Below, piece after piece: positions 44,101 through 53,327 of a DNA stretch of 64,000 nt (positions within the stretch are counted from its first letter, which is position 1; the number at the start of each line of letters is the position of its first letter). The stretch is from Halochromatium roseum (GTDB lineage Bacteria > Pseudomonadota > Gammaproteobacteria > Chromatiales > Chromatiaceae), in the NCBI RefSeq assembly GCF_016653315.1, contig NZ_NHSH01000057.1, forward strand, positions 261,882 through 325,881, written 5' to 3'. A program made the position numbers and the translations under genes. Below the pieces are notes generated by a model that was not told the origin of the DNA, searched no databases, and saw nothing but the letters and a program-made list of their open reading frames with translations.

Positions 44101-45204
44101 TCAGGCGCCAGCGCTAGCCTCTGCCTCAGCCGGTGTACGGCGCCGAAACAGGCGATAGAACAGCCCCACCGGCCCCGACTCGTACCAATGCCGGGTCGGC
44201 TTATCGCGACTGGCCTGGCCAAAGGCCTGAGTCATGCGGTCGAGGATGATCGCCAACAGCACGATGCCGACGCCGCCAATGGTGGCCAGGCCCATGTCGA
44301 GCCGGCCGATGCCACGCAGCACCATCTGGCCAAGCCCGCCGACCGCGATCATCGAGGCGATGACCACCATCGATAGGGCCAGCATCAAAGTCTGGTTGAC
44401 GCCGGCCATGATGGTCGGCATCGCCAACGGCAGCTGGACCTTGAACAGTAGTTGTTTCTTCGAGGCGCCGAACGAGCGCGCGGCCTCGACCAGATCCGCG
44501 GGCACCTGACGAATGCCTAAGTTGGTCAGCCGAATCAGCGGCGGCAGCGCGAAGATGATGGTGACCACCACGCCCGGCACGTTGCCGATGCCAAACAGCA
44601 TCACCACCGGCACCAGATAGACGAAGGCCGGAGTGGTTTGCATCGCATCCAGCACCGGCCGAATCAGGGACGCGGCGCGGTCGCTGCGTGCCAGCCAGAT
44701 CCCAGTCGGCAGCCCAATGACGATGCAGAACACCACCGAGGTCAGCACCAGCGCCAAGGTCACCATGGCCTCGGACCAGGCGCCGATCAGCCCAACCAGG
44801 GCTAGGGAGATCACCGCGCCGAGCCCGAGCCGCTTACCACCGGCCTGCCAGGCGAGCAGGCCAAAGATCAGGATCATCAGCAGATCCGGCACCGCCAACA
44901 GGGTCGATTCGATGCCAGTCAAGGTGCCATCGATCGGCCATCGGATGGCTTGAAAGACGGCACGGAAGTTTTCGACCAGCCAATCCAAACCTTGATCGAC
45001 CCAATCGCCGAGCGGGATCACCGCATCTTGGAACGGGTGCATCCAATCGATCGCCGTCAGCTCAATCGGATCACCGCCGGCGAGCCAGTCGCCCGAGGTC
45101 GCGGTAACGCCGTCCTCGCCGAGGGTGCCGCCACCGCCCCAGGGATTCGCGGCCGGCGCTGGTTCGGCGGGTTCTGCCGCCCAGGGATTCGTCTCTGCAG
45201 CCAT
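44101..45204 (-). CDS. proW: Glycine betaine/proline ABC transporter permease
   Basis: The 367 residues have an N-terminal extension of about 100 residues (Pro/Ala-rich, with NPW repeated twice), then about six TM helices. The BPD_transp_1 signature lies around [23 protein letters not shown]'s EAA loop, with [20 protein letters not shown]. It forms the membrane channel for betaine import. Its ATG lies three bases after the proV stop. Extended N-terminal tails are known in ProW of E. coli, where they face the periplasm, so the extension is not unusual. Confidence 0.92.
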   Translation of the reverse strand: MAAETNPWAAEPAEPAPAANPWGGGGTLGEDGVTATSGDWLAGGDPIELTAIDWMHPFQDAVIPLGDWVDQGLDWLVENFRAVFQAIRWPIDGTLTGIESTLLAVPDLLMILIFGLLAWQAGGKRLGLGAVISLALVGLIGAWSEAMVTLALVLTSVVFCIVIGLPTGIWLARSDRAASLIRPVLDAMQTTPAFVYLVPVVMLFGIGNVPGVVVTIIFALPPLIRLTNLGIRQVPADLVEAARSFGASKKQLLFKVQLPLAMPTIMAGVNQTLMLALSMVVIASMIAVGGLGQMVLRGIGRLDMGLATIGGVGIVLLAIILDRMTQAFGQASRDKPTRHWYESGPVGLFYRLFRRRTPAEAEASAGA

Positions 45205-45207
45205 GGG

Positions 45208-46401
45208 TCAATCCTCCCGATCCAGGGTTTCGAGTAGGCTCGCCTTGGTGATCACGCCTTGGTAGCGTTGCTCGCGATCGACCACCGGAACCCCGCAAGG
45301 ACTCTCGGCGACGGTCCTCAGAAGATCGCTGACCGCCGTATCGGCCGGCAGGGTTGGAACGCCGTCGAGGAAGGCTTGGCTGATCCGATGCGGCTCCTGC
45401 CGATGCAGCAGTTTCTGCAGCGAGGACAGCGAGACGACGCCATGGAACTGCTGCCGACGGTCGACGACATAGCCGAACTCACGATCATGGTCGCGCAGAC
45501 GCTCGATGGCCGCTCGAATGCCCTCTTCCAAGCGCTCGAACACCGTCACCTGGGTCTTGCGCGCGATATCGCCCGCTTTCAGCACGGTGCTGACATCGAC
45601 CCCGCGGAAGAACGAGCGCACATACTCATCGGCCGGGTTGCGCAGGATCTCGTCAGGCGTCCCGACCTGCACCACCCGCCCGCCTTCCATGATCGCGATC
45701 CGATCCCCGATGCGCATCGCCTCGTCGAGGTCGTGCGAGATAAACACCACGGTACGGCTACTATCGGCCTGCAGCTTCAGCAGCTCGTCCTGCATCTCAC
45801 TGCGGATCAAGGGGTCAAGCGCCGAGAAGGCCTCGTCCATCAGCATCACCGAGGGATCATTCGCCAGTGCGCGCGCCAGCCCGACGCGCTGCTGCATGCC
45901 GCCAGAGAGTTCATCCGGGTAGCTCTCGGCCCAGGCCTTGAGACCCACCTGGTCCAGCGCGGCGAGGGCGCGTTCCTCGCGCTCGGCCCGCCCCACCCCA
46001 GCCAGATCAAGCCCGAAGGCGGCGTTAGCGCCCACCGTCAGATGCGGCATCAGCGCGAATGACTGGAAGACCATGCTCATGTCACGGCGACGGAGATCGA
46101 GGAGTTCGGCCGGGCTCATCGCCGCAATATCGCGACCATCGACCAGCACCTTGCCCGCGCTCGGCTCGATCAGCCGATTCAGCAGCCGCACCATGGTCGA
46201 CTTGCCCGAGCCGGAGAGGCCCATGACGACGAAGATCTCGCCCTCGTAGATGGAAAAACCGGCGTCACAGACGCCAACGGTCTGGCCCGTCTGCTCGAAG
46301 ATGGCGTTTTTATCGACACCCTCGCGCAACAGTCGCAGGGCCTCGTCTGGATGATCGCCGAACACCTTGTACAGATGCTCGACGATGACTTTCTCTTGCA
46401 T
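45208..46401 (-). CDS. proV: Glycine betaine/proline ABC transporter ATPase with CBS domains
   Basis: The 397 residues comprise an ABC domain with Walker [12 protein letters not shown], signature [16 protein letters not shown], Walker [14 protein letters not shown] and H-loop [10 protein letters not shown], followed by paired CBS domains (about 285-397). The N-terminal lead ([20 protein letters not shown]) is typical of ProV/OpuAA. CBS domains in this family sense ionic strength and gate transport, so uptake here is probably osmotically controlled. It is the first gene of proVWX; the porin gene lies upstream across a 131-bp gap containing strong hairpins. Confidence 0.95.
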   Translation of the reverse strand: MQEKVIVEHLYKVFGDHPDEALRLLREGVDKNAIFEQTGQTVGVCDAGFSIYEGEIFVVMGLSGSGKSTMVRLLNRLIEPSAGKVLVDGRDIAAMSPAELLDLRRRDMSMVFQSFALMPHLTVGANAAFGLDLAGVGRAEREERALAALDQVGLKAWAESYPDELSGGMQQRVGLARALANDPSVMLMDEAFSALDPLIRSEMQDELLKLQADSSRTVVFISHDLDEAMRIGDRIAIMEGGRVVQVGTPDEILRNPADEYVRSFFRGVDVSTVLKAGDIARKTQVTVFERLEEGIRAAIERLRDHDREFGYVVDRRQQFHGVVSLSSLQKLLHRQEPHRISQAFLDGVPTLPADTAVSDLLRTVAESPCGVPVVDREQRYQGVITKASLLETLDRED

Positions 46402-46454
46402 GATGCTTGTCGCAGACGCCCGCTAAGGCCCATGCGCTCCGCGTTTGGGAGAGA

Positions 46455-46523
46455 CTGAGGCCAGTCGCGGCCAGCGATTGGCGCTGGCGCGTCCGGCCTC
46501 AGCTGGCTAGCAGCTGTGGCCAG
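46455..46523 (-). terminator. Two successive hairpins between porin gene and proV
   Basis: An interrupted stem of nearly 20 bp (TGAGGCC... to ...GGCCTCA, 46455-46500) is followed by a second stem (GCTGGC/GCCAGC, 46501-46523). They lie just after the porin stop on the minus strand. No T-run follows, so this is either a factor-assisted terminator or a partial attenuator that reduces read-through from the porin gene into proVWX. Confidence 0.45.
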
Positions 46524-46532
46524 CCGAGGCGG

Positions 46533-48005
46533 CTAGAAGTAGTAGCCGAAGTTGATGTTGAACCGGTAGTTCCAGTGGTCGTTGCCGTTGGCGCCAAAGT
46601 CTCCGACACCGCCGGTGGGTGAGAACAGGTTGGTATAGCCCTCGGGCGTTCCAGCCTCGGTTTCATTACCGACGAAATAGTTACCGTCGGAGAACGCGAG
46701 GTCGGTGTAGATGTACCAGCCGCCGCGCGCCCAGGCGGCACCCAGGGTGACCAGCTGACTGTCGTTGAAGTTGTTATCTTCCTTGATGATGCTGCTGTAT
46801 TCGACGTAAGGCCGAACGGAGTCGAGCCAAGGAATGCGGTTGGTCTCGTAGAGATAGCTGAGCGAGATGGCTGGCAGCCAGGCATCGGAAGCGACGGGCC
46901 AAGCAAACTCGTACGCACCCATCGGGAACAGCTCATCGGTACTGAGCGCGTTATCGGAATCGATATCGTACTTGTAGCGCGTCAGCTGGGTCGCAAGCAG
47001 CCAGTTGTTCCAGCTGTTGGTCATGTGGACCGAGGCCGCCCAGTGGTGCCCGTCATCGGTGCGTCGGCCTTTCAGCTGACCATACTGCAGTGACACACCC
47101 AGGTCGGTATCGACCGCGGTGTCGTTAAAACTGTAGATCGCTCGAACATTGAACTGGTTGCGTTCCTCGTAGCCGTTCGGCAGGACACCGTAAGTCACAT
47201 CGCCATTCGGCGCGACGGCGTTATCCCAGACCACGGCATCGTAGCCGTAGCGCGCGCTGTCCTGGCTGGTCCCGTTGCCGTTCCACTCGCTGCGCGCGTA
47301 GTAGGCAAAGTCAAGGCTCCAGTTGCCGATATCGGTGATGTACTTGATACCGAGATCCATGTCGTCGGAGAGCCCGACATAGTAGTGCTGATCGAAGAAC
47401 CAGCTCTGCGAGACACCATAGGGGCCAGGGCCAAAGGGCACGCGGTTGACACCAACCTGGAGCTGGCTGCCATCATCGAAATCCCAGCCCAGCCAGCCGG
47501 TGTGGAGGAAGTTGTAACCGTCGTACCAGCGGTACTCGAGCTTACCGACCAGCTGCTCGTACTTCAGATCCATGTTGATGCGGAAGGTATCGAGCGCAAA
47601 GTTGCCGCCATTGCCGCCGCGCGATGGACCGTTGCCGCCACCGGGATAACTGCCGAGGATGTAATTCGCGCGGATCGCCCCACCGATGGTGACGGGGCCG
47701 ACAGTGATCTTATCGGCTTGCGGTGAACCGGCCTTGGCCAGCTCGGCCTCTGCAACCTCAGCCTTCTTGGTCGCGGACAGCGTCTCGGCCTTGGCCGCTG
47801 CAAGCTCGGCCTCGGCCTGATCCAGCTGGCGCTGGAGTTCGAGGACGCGACGCTCGAGGGCGGCGGGGTCTGTTGCTGCGGTCGCAAGCTGGGGCGCGCC
47901 GGCCAGGCTCGCAAGACTCAGGGCGAGGAGCGTTCGAGCGCGTCGGTGCGCCGGTCGCTGACAGTTGGAAGAGGCGCTAAGCGCCCGCGGTTCGTAATTG
48001 TTCAT
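46533..48005 (-). CDS. Outer-membrane porin-like beta-barrel protein
   Basis: The 490-residue protein has a signal peptide (basic RPAHRRAR, hydrophobic LLALSLASLAGAPQLATA) and a coiled-coil segment rich in Ala, Glu and Lys (about 45-95). The rest is a beta-rich barrel with alternating aromatic strands (YEQLVGKLEYRWYDGYNF, WSLDFAYYARSEW), ending in the terminal Phe (NFGYYF) that the Bam machinery recognises. The coiled coil before the barrel resembles porins anchored to peptidoglycan. No specific substrate can be read. Being next to proVWX, it might admit osmolytes; the hairpins between them argue for at least partly separate expression. Confidence 0.82.
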   Translation of the reverse strand: MNNYEPRALSASSNCQRPAHRRARTLLALSLASLAGAPQLATAATDPAALERRVLELQRQLDQAEAELAAAKAETLSATKKAEVAEAELAKAGSPQADKITVGPVTIGGAIRANYILGSYPGGGNGPSRGGNGGNFALDTFRINMDLKYEQLVGKLEYRWYDGYNFLHTGWLGWDFDDGSQLQVGVNRVPFGPGPYGVSQSWFFDQHYYVGLSDDMDLGIKYITDIGNWSLDFAYYARSEWNGNGTSQDSARYGYDAVVWDNAVAPNGDVTYGVLPNGYEERNQFNVRAIYSFNDTAVDTDLGVSLQYGQLKGRRTDDGHHWAASVHMTNSWNNWLLATQLTRYKYDIDSDNALSTDELFPMGAYEFAWPVASDAWLPAISLSYLYETNRIPWLDSVRPYVEYSSIIKEDNNFNDSQLVTLGAAWARGGWYIYTDLAFSDGNYFVGNETEAGTPEGYTNLFSPTGGVGDFGANGNDHWNYRFNINFGYYF

Positions 48006-48494
48006 GATGTCCTGCGTGGGTTTCTTGGCTTGAAAGATGCCATTGACTCAACGTCGTTGGCCTTAGGACCAACCGGCGGCCCATCCAAGCGACATGTCGT
48101 GCATCTGCAACAAGGAGCGCAGTTTATATCGTAGGCAACATATTTTCCAGACCAACAGGCATCAAGACCCAAGCCTGTGAGTTCAATAGGCTCGCAACAC
48201 CGCCCCGATCAAACTGCTTGAATGATAGGGAATCGATGAAACACTTGCCTAGTTATCAGGGGCTCGAGGTCGAGGATGACTCGGGGGCGATAGGTTGCGC
48301 CAAGGCCAGGCCGATGACAAATACTTCGCCTACGAAGGTTTTAGGGTCGACCGAGTTTGCAGTACTATGAAGGCGTTTAACGCTCACACAGCGGTGCATG
48401 CGGCCCTGATCCCGAGACCGAACCACCGACAGCTGCGCTCAACCCTGGCAGCAGGGGCGCACCGCTGACCGCATCAAGCCCGAGGGCAACGCCT
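48006..48494. promoter_or_regulatory. 489-bp divergent intergenic region between porin and BCCT operon
   Basis: No open frame with coding character was found. The region separates the two divergent osmolyte-uptake units, so it must hold both promoters. For the plus strand, TACTAT near 48360 is a possible -10 box, with a weak -35 (TTTAGG) at 17 bp. For the minus strand, a TATAAA-like box occurs near 48125. Neither is a strong sigma-70 match, consistent with osmotically activated or alternative-sigma promoters, which is inference. Confidence 0.4.
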
Positions 48495-50333
48495 ATGCAA
48501 GACGTAACCGATCGCTCATCAGACCAGCCGGGCTGGCTTCGGCTCGACGTTCATCCCTGGGTGTTCTTCACCTCCGCCGGTATCATCCTGCTCTTCGTCG
48601 CGCTGACGATCTTCTTCGAGAACCGCGTCGATAACCTCTTCAACCTGGTTCAGGGCGCCGTCTCCAAGTACGCCGGCTGGTTCTTCGTCGGCACCATGAA
48701 CATCATCCTGATCTACGTGATCGCGCTGCTGCTCGGGCGCTACGGCGATATCAGGCTCGGCGGCGAGGGTGCAAAGCCGGAGTTCTCGACCATCGGCTGG
48801 TTCTCGATGTTGTTCAGCGCGGGCATGGGCATCGGCTTGCTCTTCTACGGTGTCGCCGAGCCGATGTTCCACTATGTCGCTTCCCCACTCGCCGAGCCCG
48901 GTACCCCAGAGGCGGCGCGCGTGGCGATGGATTTCACCTTCCTGCATTGGGGACTGCATCCCTGGGCGATCTATGCCTTGGTGGGCCTATCGCTGGGCTT
49001 CTTTGCCTTCAACAAGGGCCTGCCGCTGTCGATCCGCTCGGTCTTCTATCCGCTTCTGGGCGAGCGCATCTATGGGCCCATTGGCAACGTCATCGATATC
49101 ATGGCGACCGTTGCCACCATGTTTGGCGTCGCCACCTCGCTCGGACTTGGGGTGCAGCAGGTCAACGCCGGCCTCAGCCATCTGGTCGACTTCATCCCGC
49201 AGAACACGCTGGTGCAACTGCTGTTGATCACCGGCATCACGGCCATCGCAACCTGGTCGGTGGTGCGCGGCCTGGACTCCGGCATCAAGGTGCTGAGTCA
49301 GCTCAATGTCGTCGTCGCCGCGGTGCTGATGTTCTTCGTCATCATCGTTGGCCCGACCCTGTTCATCCTGAATGCCTTCATCGAGAACATCGGCATCTAC
49401 GTCCAGCACTTCCCGTCGCTCAGTACCTGGAACGAGACCTACGACGATACCGACTGGCAGAATGGCTGGACCGTCTTCTACTGGGGCTGGTGGATCGCCT
49501 GGTCGCCCTTCGTTGGCATGTTCATTGCGCGGGTCTCTTACGGCCGCACCATCCGCGAGTTCATCAAAGGGGTCTTGCTGATTCCAACCCTGGTCACCTT
49601 CCTCTGGGTGACGACCTTCGGCAACACCGCGCTGCACATCGAGATGTTCGGCGTCGGCGGTCTGGCCAAGGCGGTGCAGGAGAACATCCCCGTCTCGCTC
49701 TTCGTGATGCTCGAGAGCCTGCCGCTGAGCGCCATCGCCTCGGTGGTGGCGATCACCGTCATCATCACCTTCTTCGTCACCTCCTCAGACTCCGGTTCCT
49801 TGGTCATCGACATCATCACCGCCGGCGGCAATACCGAGCCACCGGTGATCCAGCGCGTATTCTGGGCGGTGATGGAAGGCGCGGTGGCAGCCGCCTTGCT
49901 CCTCGGCGGCGGACTCGTGGCGCTGCAGACGGCGGCAATATCAACCGGCCTGCCCTTCGCGATCATCCTGCTTGGCATGTGCTGGTCGCTGCACATGGGA
50001 TTGGTGCACTACAAGACCGGACAGGGCTTTGAGCTCAGCCTGGACGACTACCAGGGGCCAGAGTTCCGCACCCAGGCGACGCGCAAGATGCCGACCTTTG
50101 GCCGCCGACAGTTCTGGGTACCCGCACGACTGCAGCGCGGCACCGGCGCTGCCGTGCGCCCGCGTCCCAGTGTTGGGCTTGGCGTCGAGTCAGGTGCTGG
50201 GGCTGCTGTTGCAAGCAGTGCGGCAATCCCGGGCGGTTCGACGAGCTTCGAGCTCAGCCCGCAAGCCGTGCCTGCCGATGCCGCTGGCGACACGGCAGCC
50301 AGTAAGCAAAAGCCGACCGGCGGGGAGGTCTGA
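48495..50333 (+). CDS. BCCT-family betaine/choline/carnitine transporter
   Basis: A 612-residue secondary transporter with about 12 TM helices. Family signatures are FSMLFSAGMGIGLLFYGVAEP and FTFLHWGLHPWAIYALVGLS, with the conserved Trp-rich segment WTVFYWGWWIAWSPFVGMFI on TM8 that forms the substrate cage, and FFVTSSDSGSLVIDII. It imports betaine-type compounds with Na+ or H+. The C-terminal tail (about 520-612) is long, polar and rich in Ala, Gly and Pro; such tails act as osmosensors in BetP-like carriers. It is coupled by TGATG to a periplasmic binding protein gene, which a BCCT carrier does not normally need. Confidence 0.93.
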   Translation: MQDVTDRSSDQPGWLRLDVHPWVFFTSAGIILLFVALTIFFENRVDNLFNLVQGAVSKYAGWFFVGTMNIILIYVIALLLGRYGDIRLGGEGAKPEFSTIGWFSMLFSAGMGIGLLFYGVAEPMFHYVASPLAEPGTPEAARVAMDFTFLHWGLHPWAIYALVGLSLGFFAFNKGLPLSIRSVFYPLLGERIYGPIGNVIDIMATVATMFGVATSLGLGVQQVNAGLSHLVDFIPQNTLVQLLLITGITAIATWSVVRGLDSGIKVLSQLNVVVAAVLMFFVIIVGPTLFILNAFIENIGIYVQHFPSLSTWNETYDDTDWQNGWTVFYWGWWIAWSPFVGMFIARVSYGRTIREFIKGVLLIPTLVTFLWVTTFGNTALHIEMFGVGGLAKAVQENIPVSLFVMLESLPLSAIASVVAITVIITFFVTSSDSGSLVIDIITAGGNTEPPVIQRVFWAVMEGAVAAALLLGGGLVALQTAAISTGLPFAIILLGMCWSLHMGLVHYKTGQGFELSLDDYQGPEFRTQATRKMPTFGRRQFWVPARLQRGTGAAVRPRPSVGLGVESGAGAAVASSAAIPGGSTSFELSPQAVPADAAGDTAASKQKPTGGEV

Positions 50334-51346
50334 TGAGCAGCAAGCAGCAATACCGGCCGCACGCCCAAGCGCTAGGCCCAAGTCAAGTCCCATGCCCGAG
50401 TCAATCCCTATACCTGAGGTTGATGCCGGGGCTGCTAGCCGCACTCTGTCTCCTGCTCGCGACGGGCGTCAGCGCCAGCGACAACACCAACAGCAGCAAA
50501 CCGCTGCGCATCGCCTATGTCGATTGGTCGTCATCGGTCGCCAGCGCCAATGTCGTCTGTGCGGTCCTGACCGAGCATCTCGAGCAGCCTTGCGAGCTGA
50601 TCGAGACCAGCGCCGACGCGATGTGGCGCATGGTGGCCGAGGGCGAGGCCGATGTGCTGCTCTCGGCCTGGCTGCCCGACACCCATGCCGACTATTTCGC
50701 CCAGTATCGCGACCAGCTCGAGGATCTTGGTCCCAATCTGGATGGGACCAAGACCGGCTTGGTCATCCCAGCGACCGGGATTGGACGCCAGACCGACCAG
50801 CGCGGCGCCCAGACCCAGCCGAGCCTCCAAATCCAAAGCATCGAGCAACTGGCCGGACAGCGCCAGGCGCTCGGCGGTCGCATCATCGGCATCGATCCGG
50901 AAGCGGGCATCATGAGCGCGACCGAAACCGCGATCTCGACCTATGAGCTGAGCGGATTTCGACTGATCGCCGGCAGCGAAGCGCGGATGACAGAGGTGCT
51001 CGCGAATGCGATCGCCCGCAACCAACCGGTAGTGGTGACCGGTTGGATTCCGCACTGGATGTTCGGACGTTGGTCGTTGCGCTTCCTCGATGACCCCGAG
51101 GGCGTCTATGGCGGCACCGGCAGCATCCATACCATGACTCGAATCGGCCTGAGCGACGACCGCCCGCAAGCCGCTGGCATGCTCGATCGCTTTGCCTGGG
51201 ATGCACAGGCGATGGAGCAATTGCTGGTCTGGATTCACCAGGACCAAGGCCAAGATCCCTATGCCCAAGCCCTGCGCTGGCTGCGAGCCAACCCGCAACG
51301 GGTGCAGGCGTGGCTGGGTGACGCACAACCATCGGAGAACCCCTGA
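50333..51346 (+). CDS. OpuAC-family (glycine betaine type) substrate-binding protein in BCCT operon
   Basis: The 337 residues have a signal peptide after a polar lead (LMPGLLAALCLLLATGVSAS) and an OpuAC fold: LRIAYVDWSSSVASANVVCA, WRMVAEGEADVLLSAWLPDT, EAGIMSATETAI and VTGWIPHWMFGRWSLRFLDD. The Trp residues are those expected for a betaine cage. It is similar in type to the proX product but clearly different in sequence. No ABC permease or ATPase lies in this operon; the genes on both sides overlap it by TGATG. It may donate to ProVW, feed the BCCT carrier, or sense ligand. Confidence 0.85.
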   Translation: MSSKQQYRPHAQALGPSQVPCPSQSLYLRLMPGLLAALCLLLATGVSASDNTNSSKPLRIAYVDWSSSVASANVVCAVLTEHLEQPCELIETSADAMWRMVAEGEADVLLSAWLPDTHADYFAQYRDQLEDLGPNLDGTKTGLVIPATGIGRQTDQRGAQTQPSLQIQSIEQLAGQRQALGGRIIGIDPEAGIMSATETAISTYELSGFRLIAGSEARMTEVLANAIARNQPVVVTGWIPHWMFGRWSLRFLDDPEGVYGGTGSIHTMTRIGLSDDRPQAAGMLDRFAWDAQAMEQLLVWIHQDQGQDPYAQALRWLRANPQRVQAWLGDAQPSENP

Positions 51347-52029
51347 TGCTCCAAGGAATCAGCCAAAAATTTCGCGGCGGCTGCCTGATGCTGGCCAGAG
51401 ACAACGCTGGCGCGCTCGACTTTCTCGGCACGGCGTTCGTCGTCCATCCGCAAGGCTATCTGCTCACCGCCGCTCATCTCGTCGCCGAGACCGAAGGGCT
51501 GCGGGTGGTCCCGACCTCCAGCGGCGGCGAATTCCAGCCGATGAGCTTCGATCGTGTCGCGGCCATGGCCGTGTCGGTGGCGCGCCGCGATACCGCCCAC
51601 GATGTCGCCTTGCTGAAGATCGACCAAGCGCTCGAGATCAGCGTGCCCGATGATTTCCTCGGCAGCGGTGAGAACGTCTTGCCCGGCGCCTCGCTGATGA
51701 GTCTCGGCTACGCCTTCGGCCACGAGCAGATCCATACCACGCTGACCGTCGGCGGCTTCGCTGCGGCCAAGATCCGCTCGGCCAACGATACCCAGCTGAT
51801 CCTGTTCGACAGCATGGTCCACAACGGCGATATCGGTGGCCCCTTGATCCATGTCACCGATGGCCACGTGGTCGGTATCATCAGCGGGCGCTTCGAGCCC
51901 GCCGAGGTCCTGAGTGGCAGCTCGAATTGGGAGCGACGCTCAACCCCCGGCACCAACATCTCATTTGCCGTCGATATCGACTATGGCACCGCCTTGATGC
52001 GCTCCGAGGGGCTGTTCGAGCACGAATGA
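51346..52029 (+). CDS. Trypsin-fold protein with missing catalytic serine (pseudo-protease)
   Basis: A 227-residue S1-type (HtrA/trypsin-like) fold without a PDZ domain and without a clear signal peptide. The catalytic His44 (LLTAAHLV) and Asp86 (AHDVALLK) are present, but the serine motif, normally GNSGGP or GDSGGP, reads GDIGGP: residue 163 is isoleucine (codon ATC at 51832). The oxyanion-hole glycines remain. Proteolysis by the standard mechanism is therefore unlikely, and a binding or regulatory role is more probable. It is the third gene of the BCCT and binding-protein operon, joined by a TGATG overlap. Confidence 0.8.
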   Translation: MLQGISQKFRGGCLMLARDNAGALDFLGTAFVVHPQGYLLTAAHLVAETEGLRVVPTSSGGEFQPMSFDRVAAMAVSVARRDTAHDVALLKIDQALEISVPDDFLGSGENVLPGASLMSLGYAFGHEQIHTTLTVGGFAAAKIRSANDTQLILFDSMVHNGDIGGPLIHVTDGHVVGIISGRFEPAEVLSGSSNWERRSTPGTNISFAVDIDYGTALMRSEGLFEHE

Positions 52030-52160
52030 CCTCGGCTCGACGCTTGCCGCAGCGGCTCGATGCTTGCAGCGAAACGCGCTAGACCTCATCGTAAGCGGTA
52101 TTTCGCGAGGTCTGAGTCGTTTGCGCTGCCTCGCCCCGTTTCACCCGAGGAGCAGTCTCT

Positions 52161-53069
52161 GTGGACTCCGCGCTGACCCCCAACCCATCCCTTGAAACCC
52201 CCGATCGTCGTCAAGATCAGCGCCCTGGTCACCGCCAGGGTCAACCAAACTCACCGCGCACGACGGGCCTGATCGCGCCATCATCGGCGGAGATCGCCGA
52301 CGTCCAGTCGAATCCGGACAGTCGTCAGATCGCGATCAACAAGGTTGGCATCAAGGACATCCGCCACCCAGTGCGGATCAAAGACCGCAGTGGCGCCGAG
52401 CAGCACACGGTCGCGACCTTCAACATGTACGTGTTCTTACCGCATCACTTCAAGGGCACGCACATGTCGCGCTTCGTCGCCATCCTCAATGGCCACGAGC
52501 GCGAGATCGGCGTCGGCACCTTCAAGGAAATGCTCACCGAGATGGCCGAACGGCTCGAATCCGAGGCCGGTCATATCGAGATGCGCTTTCCCTTCTTCAT
52601 CAACAAGCGCGCGCCGGTGACCGGGGTCGAGAGTCTGCTCGATTATGAAGTGACCCTGATCGGCGAGGTCCGTCACGGTAAGCCAGAGTTGTCGATCAAG
52701 GTCGTGGTCCCGGTCACCAGCCTCTGCCCCTGCTCGAAAGAGATCTCCCGCTACGGGGCGCACAACCAGCGTTCGCATGTCACCGTCGAGGCGAAGACGC
52801 GCGGGTTTTTGTGGATCGAGGAATTGATCGAACTCGTCGAGGCCGAAGCCAGCGCCCAACTCTACGGCCTACTCAAGCGGCCCGATGAGAAATACGTCAC
52901 CGAGCATGCCTACGACAATCCCAAGTTCGTCGAGGATACCGTACGCGATGTTGCACGCCGGCTGAATGCCGAGGAGCGCATCGCAGCCTATGTGGTCGAG
53001 GCGGAGAACTTCGAGTCGATCCATAACCATTCGGCCTATGCGATGGTGGAGCGCGACAAGGAAGCCTAG
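52161..53069 (+). CDS. folE2: GTP cyclohydrolase FolE2 (type IB)
   Basis: The 302-residue protein starts at GTG after GAGGAG (7-bp spacing). A Pro/Gln-rich, low-complexity N-terminal 45 residues precede the conserved domain: [38 protein letters not shown] and the metal-binding [12 protein letters not shown] with GAHNQRSHV. It converts GTP to dihydroneopterin triphosphate, the shared first step of folate and queuosine synthesis, with relaxed metal need compared with FolE1. queC, queD and queE lie 4.7 kb away on the other strand, so it may feed that pathway. No Zur-type operator was recognised. Confidence 0.93.
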   Translation: MDSALTPNPSLETPDRRQDQRPGHRQGQPNSPRTTGLIAPSSAEIADVQSNPDSRQIAINKVGIKDIRHPVRIKDRSGAEQHTVATFNMYVFLPHHFKGTHMSRFVAILNGHEREIGVGTFKEMLTEMAERLESEAGHIEMRFPFFINKRAPVTGVESLLDYEVTLIGEVRHGKPELSIKVVVPVTSLCPCSKEISRYGAHNQRSHVTVEAKTRGFLWIEELIELVEAEASAQLYGLLKRPDEKYVTEHAYDNPKFVEDTVRDVARRLNAEERIAAYVVEAENFESIHNHSAYAMVERDKEA

Positions 53070-53327
53070 GCCGCGGGCATGACCGCGTATAGCGCGGCGA
53101 GTGGAACTGCTCGCGCCGGCTAGCCCGCTTCCTTCCTTTGCGGATGCAAGGCGCGGTGGATCAGGATAGGCAGTACTGTGCGCAATCCCAGATCGCTGGT
53201 GATACCGATCACGTGCTGCTTGTTAAAAGGCGTCCCGCTCAAGGCAGCCGCTGTGTGTCATCATGACAGCCGCGTTCGGCGAGTTGTCCGATCCGGCTCA
53301 TCCATTCATTGACAAGGAGGGTTCATC

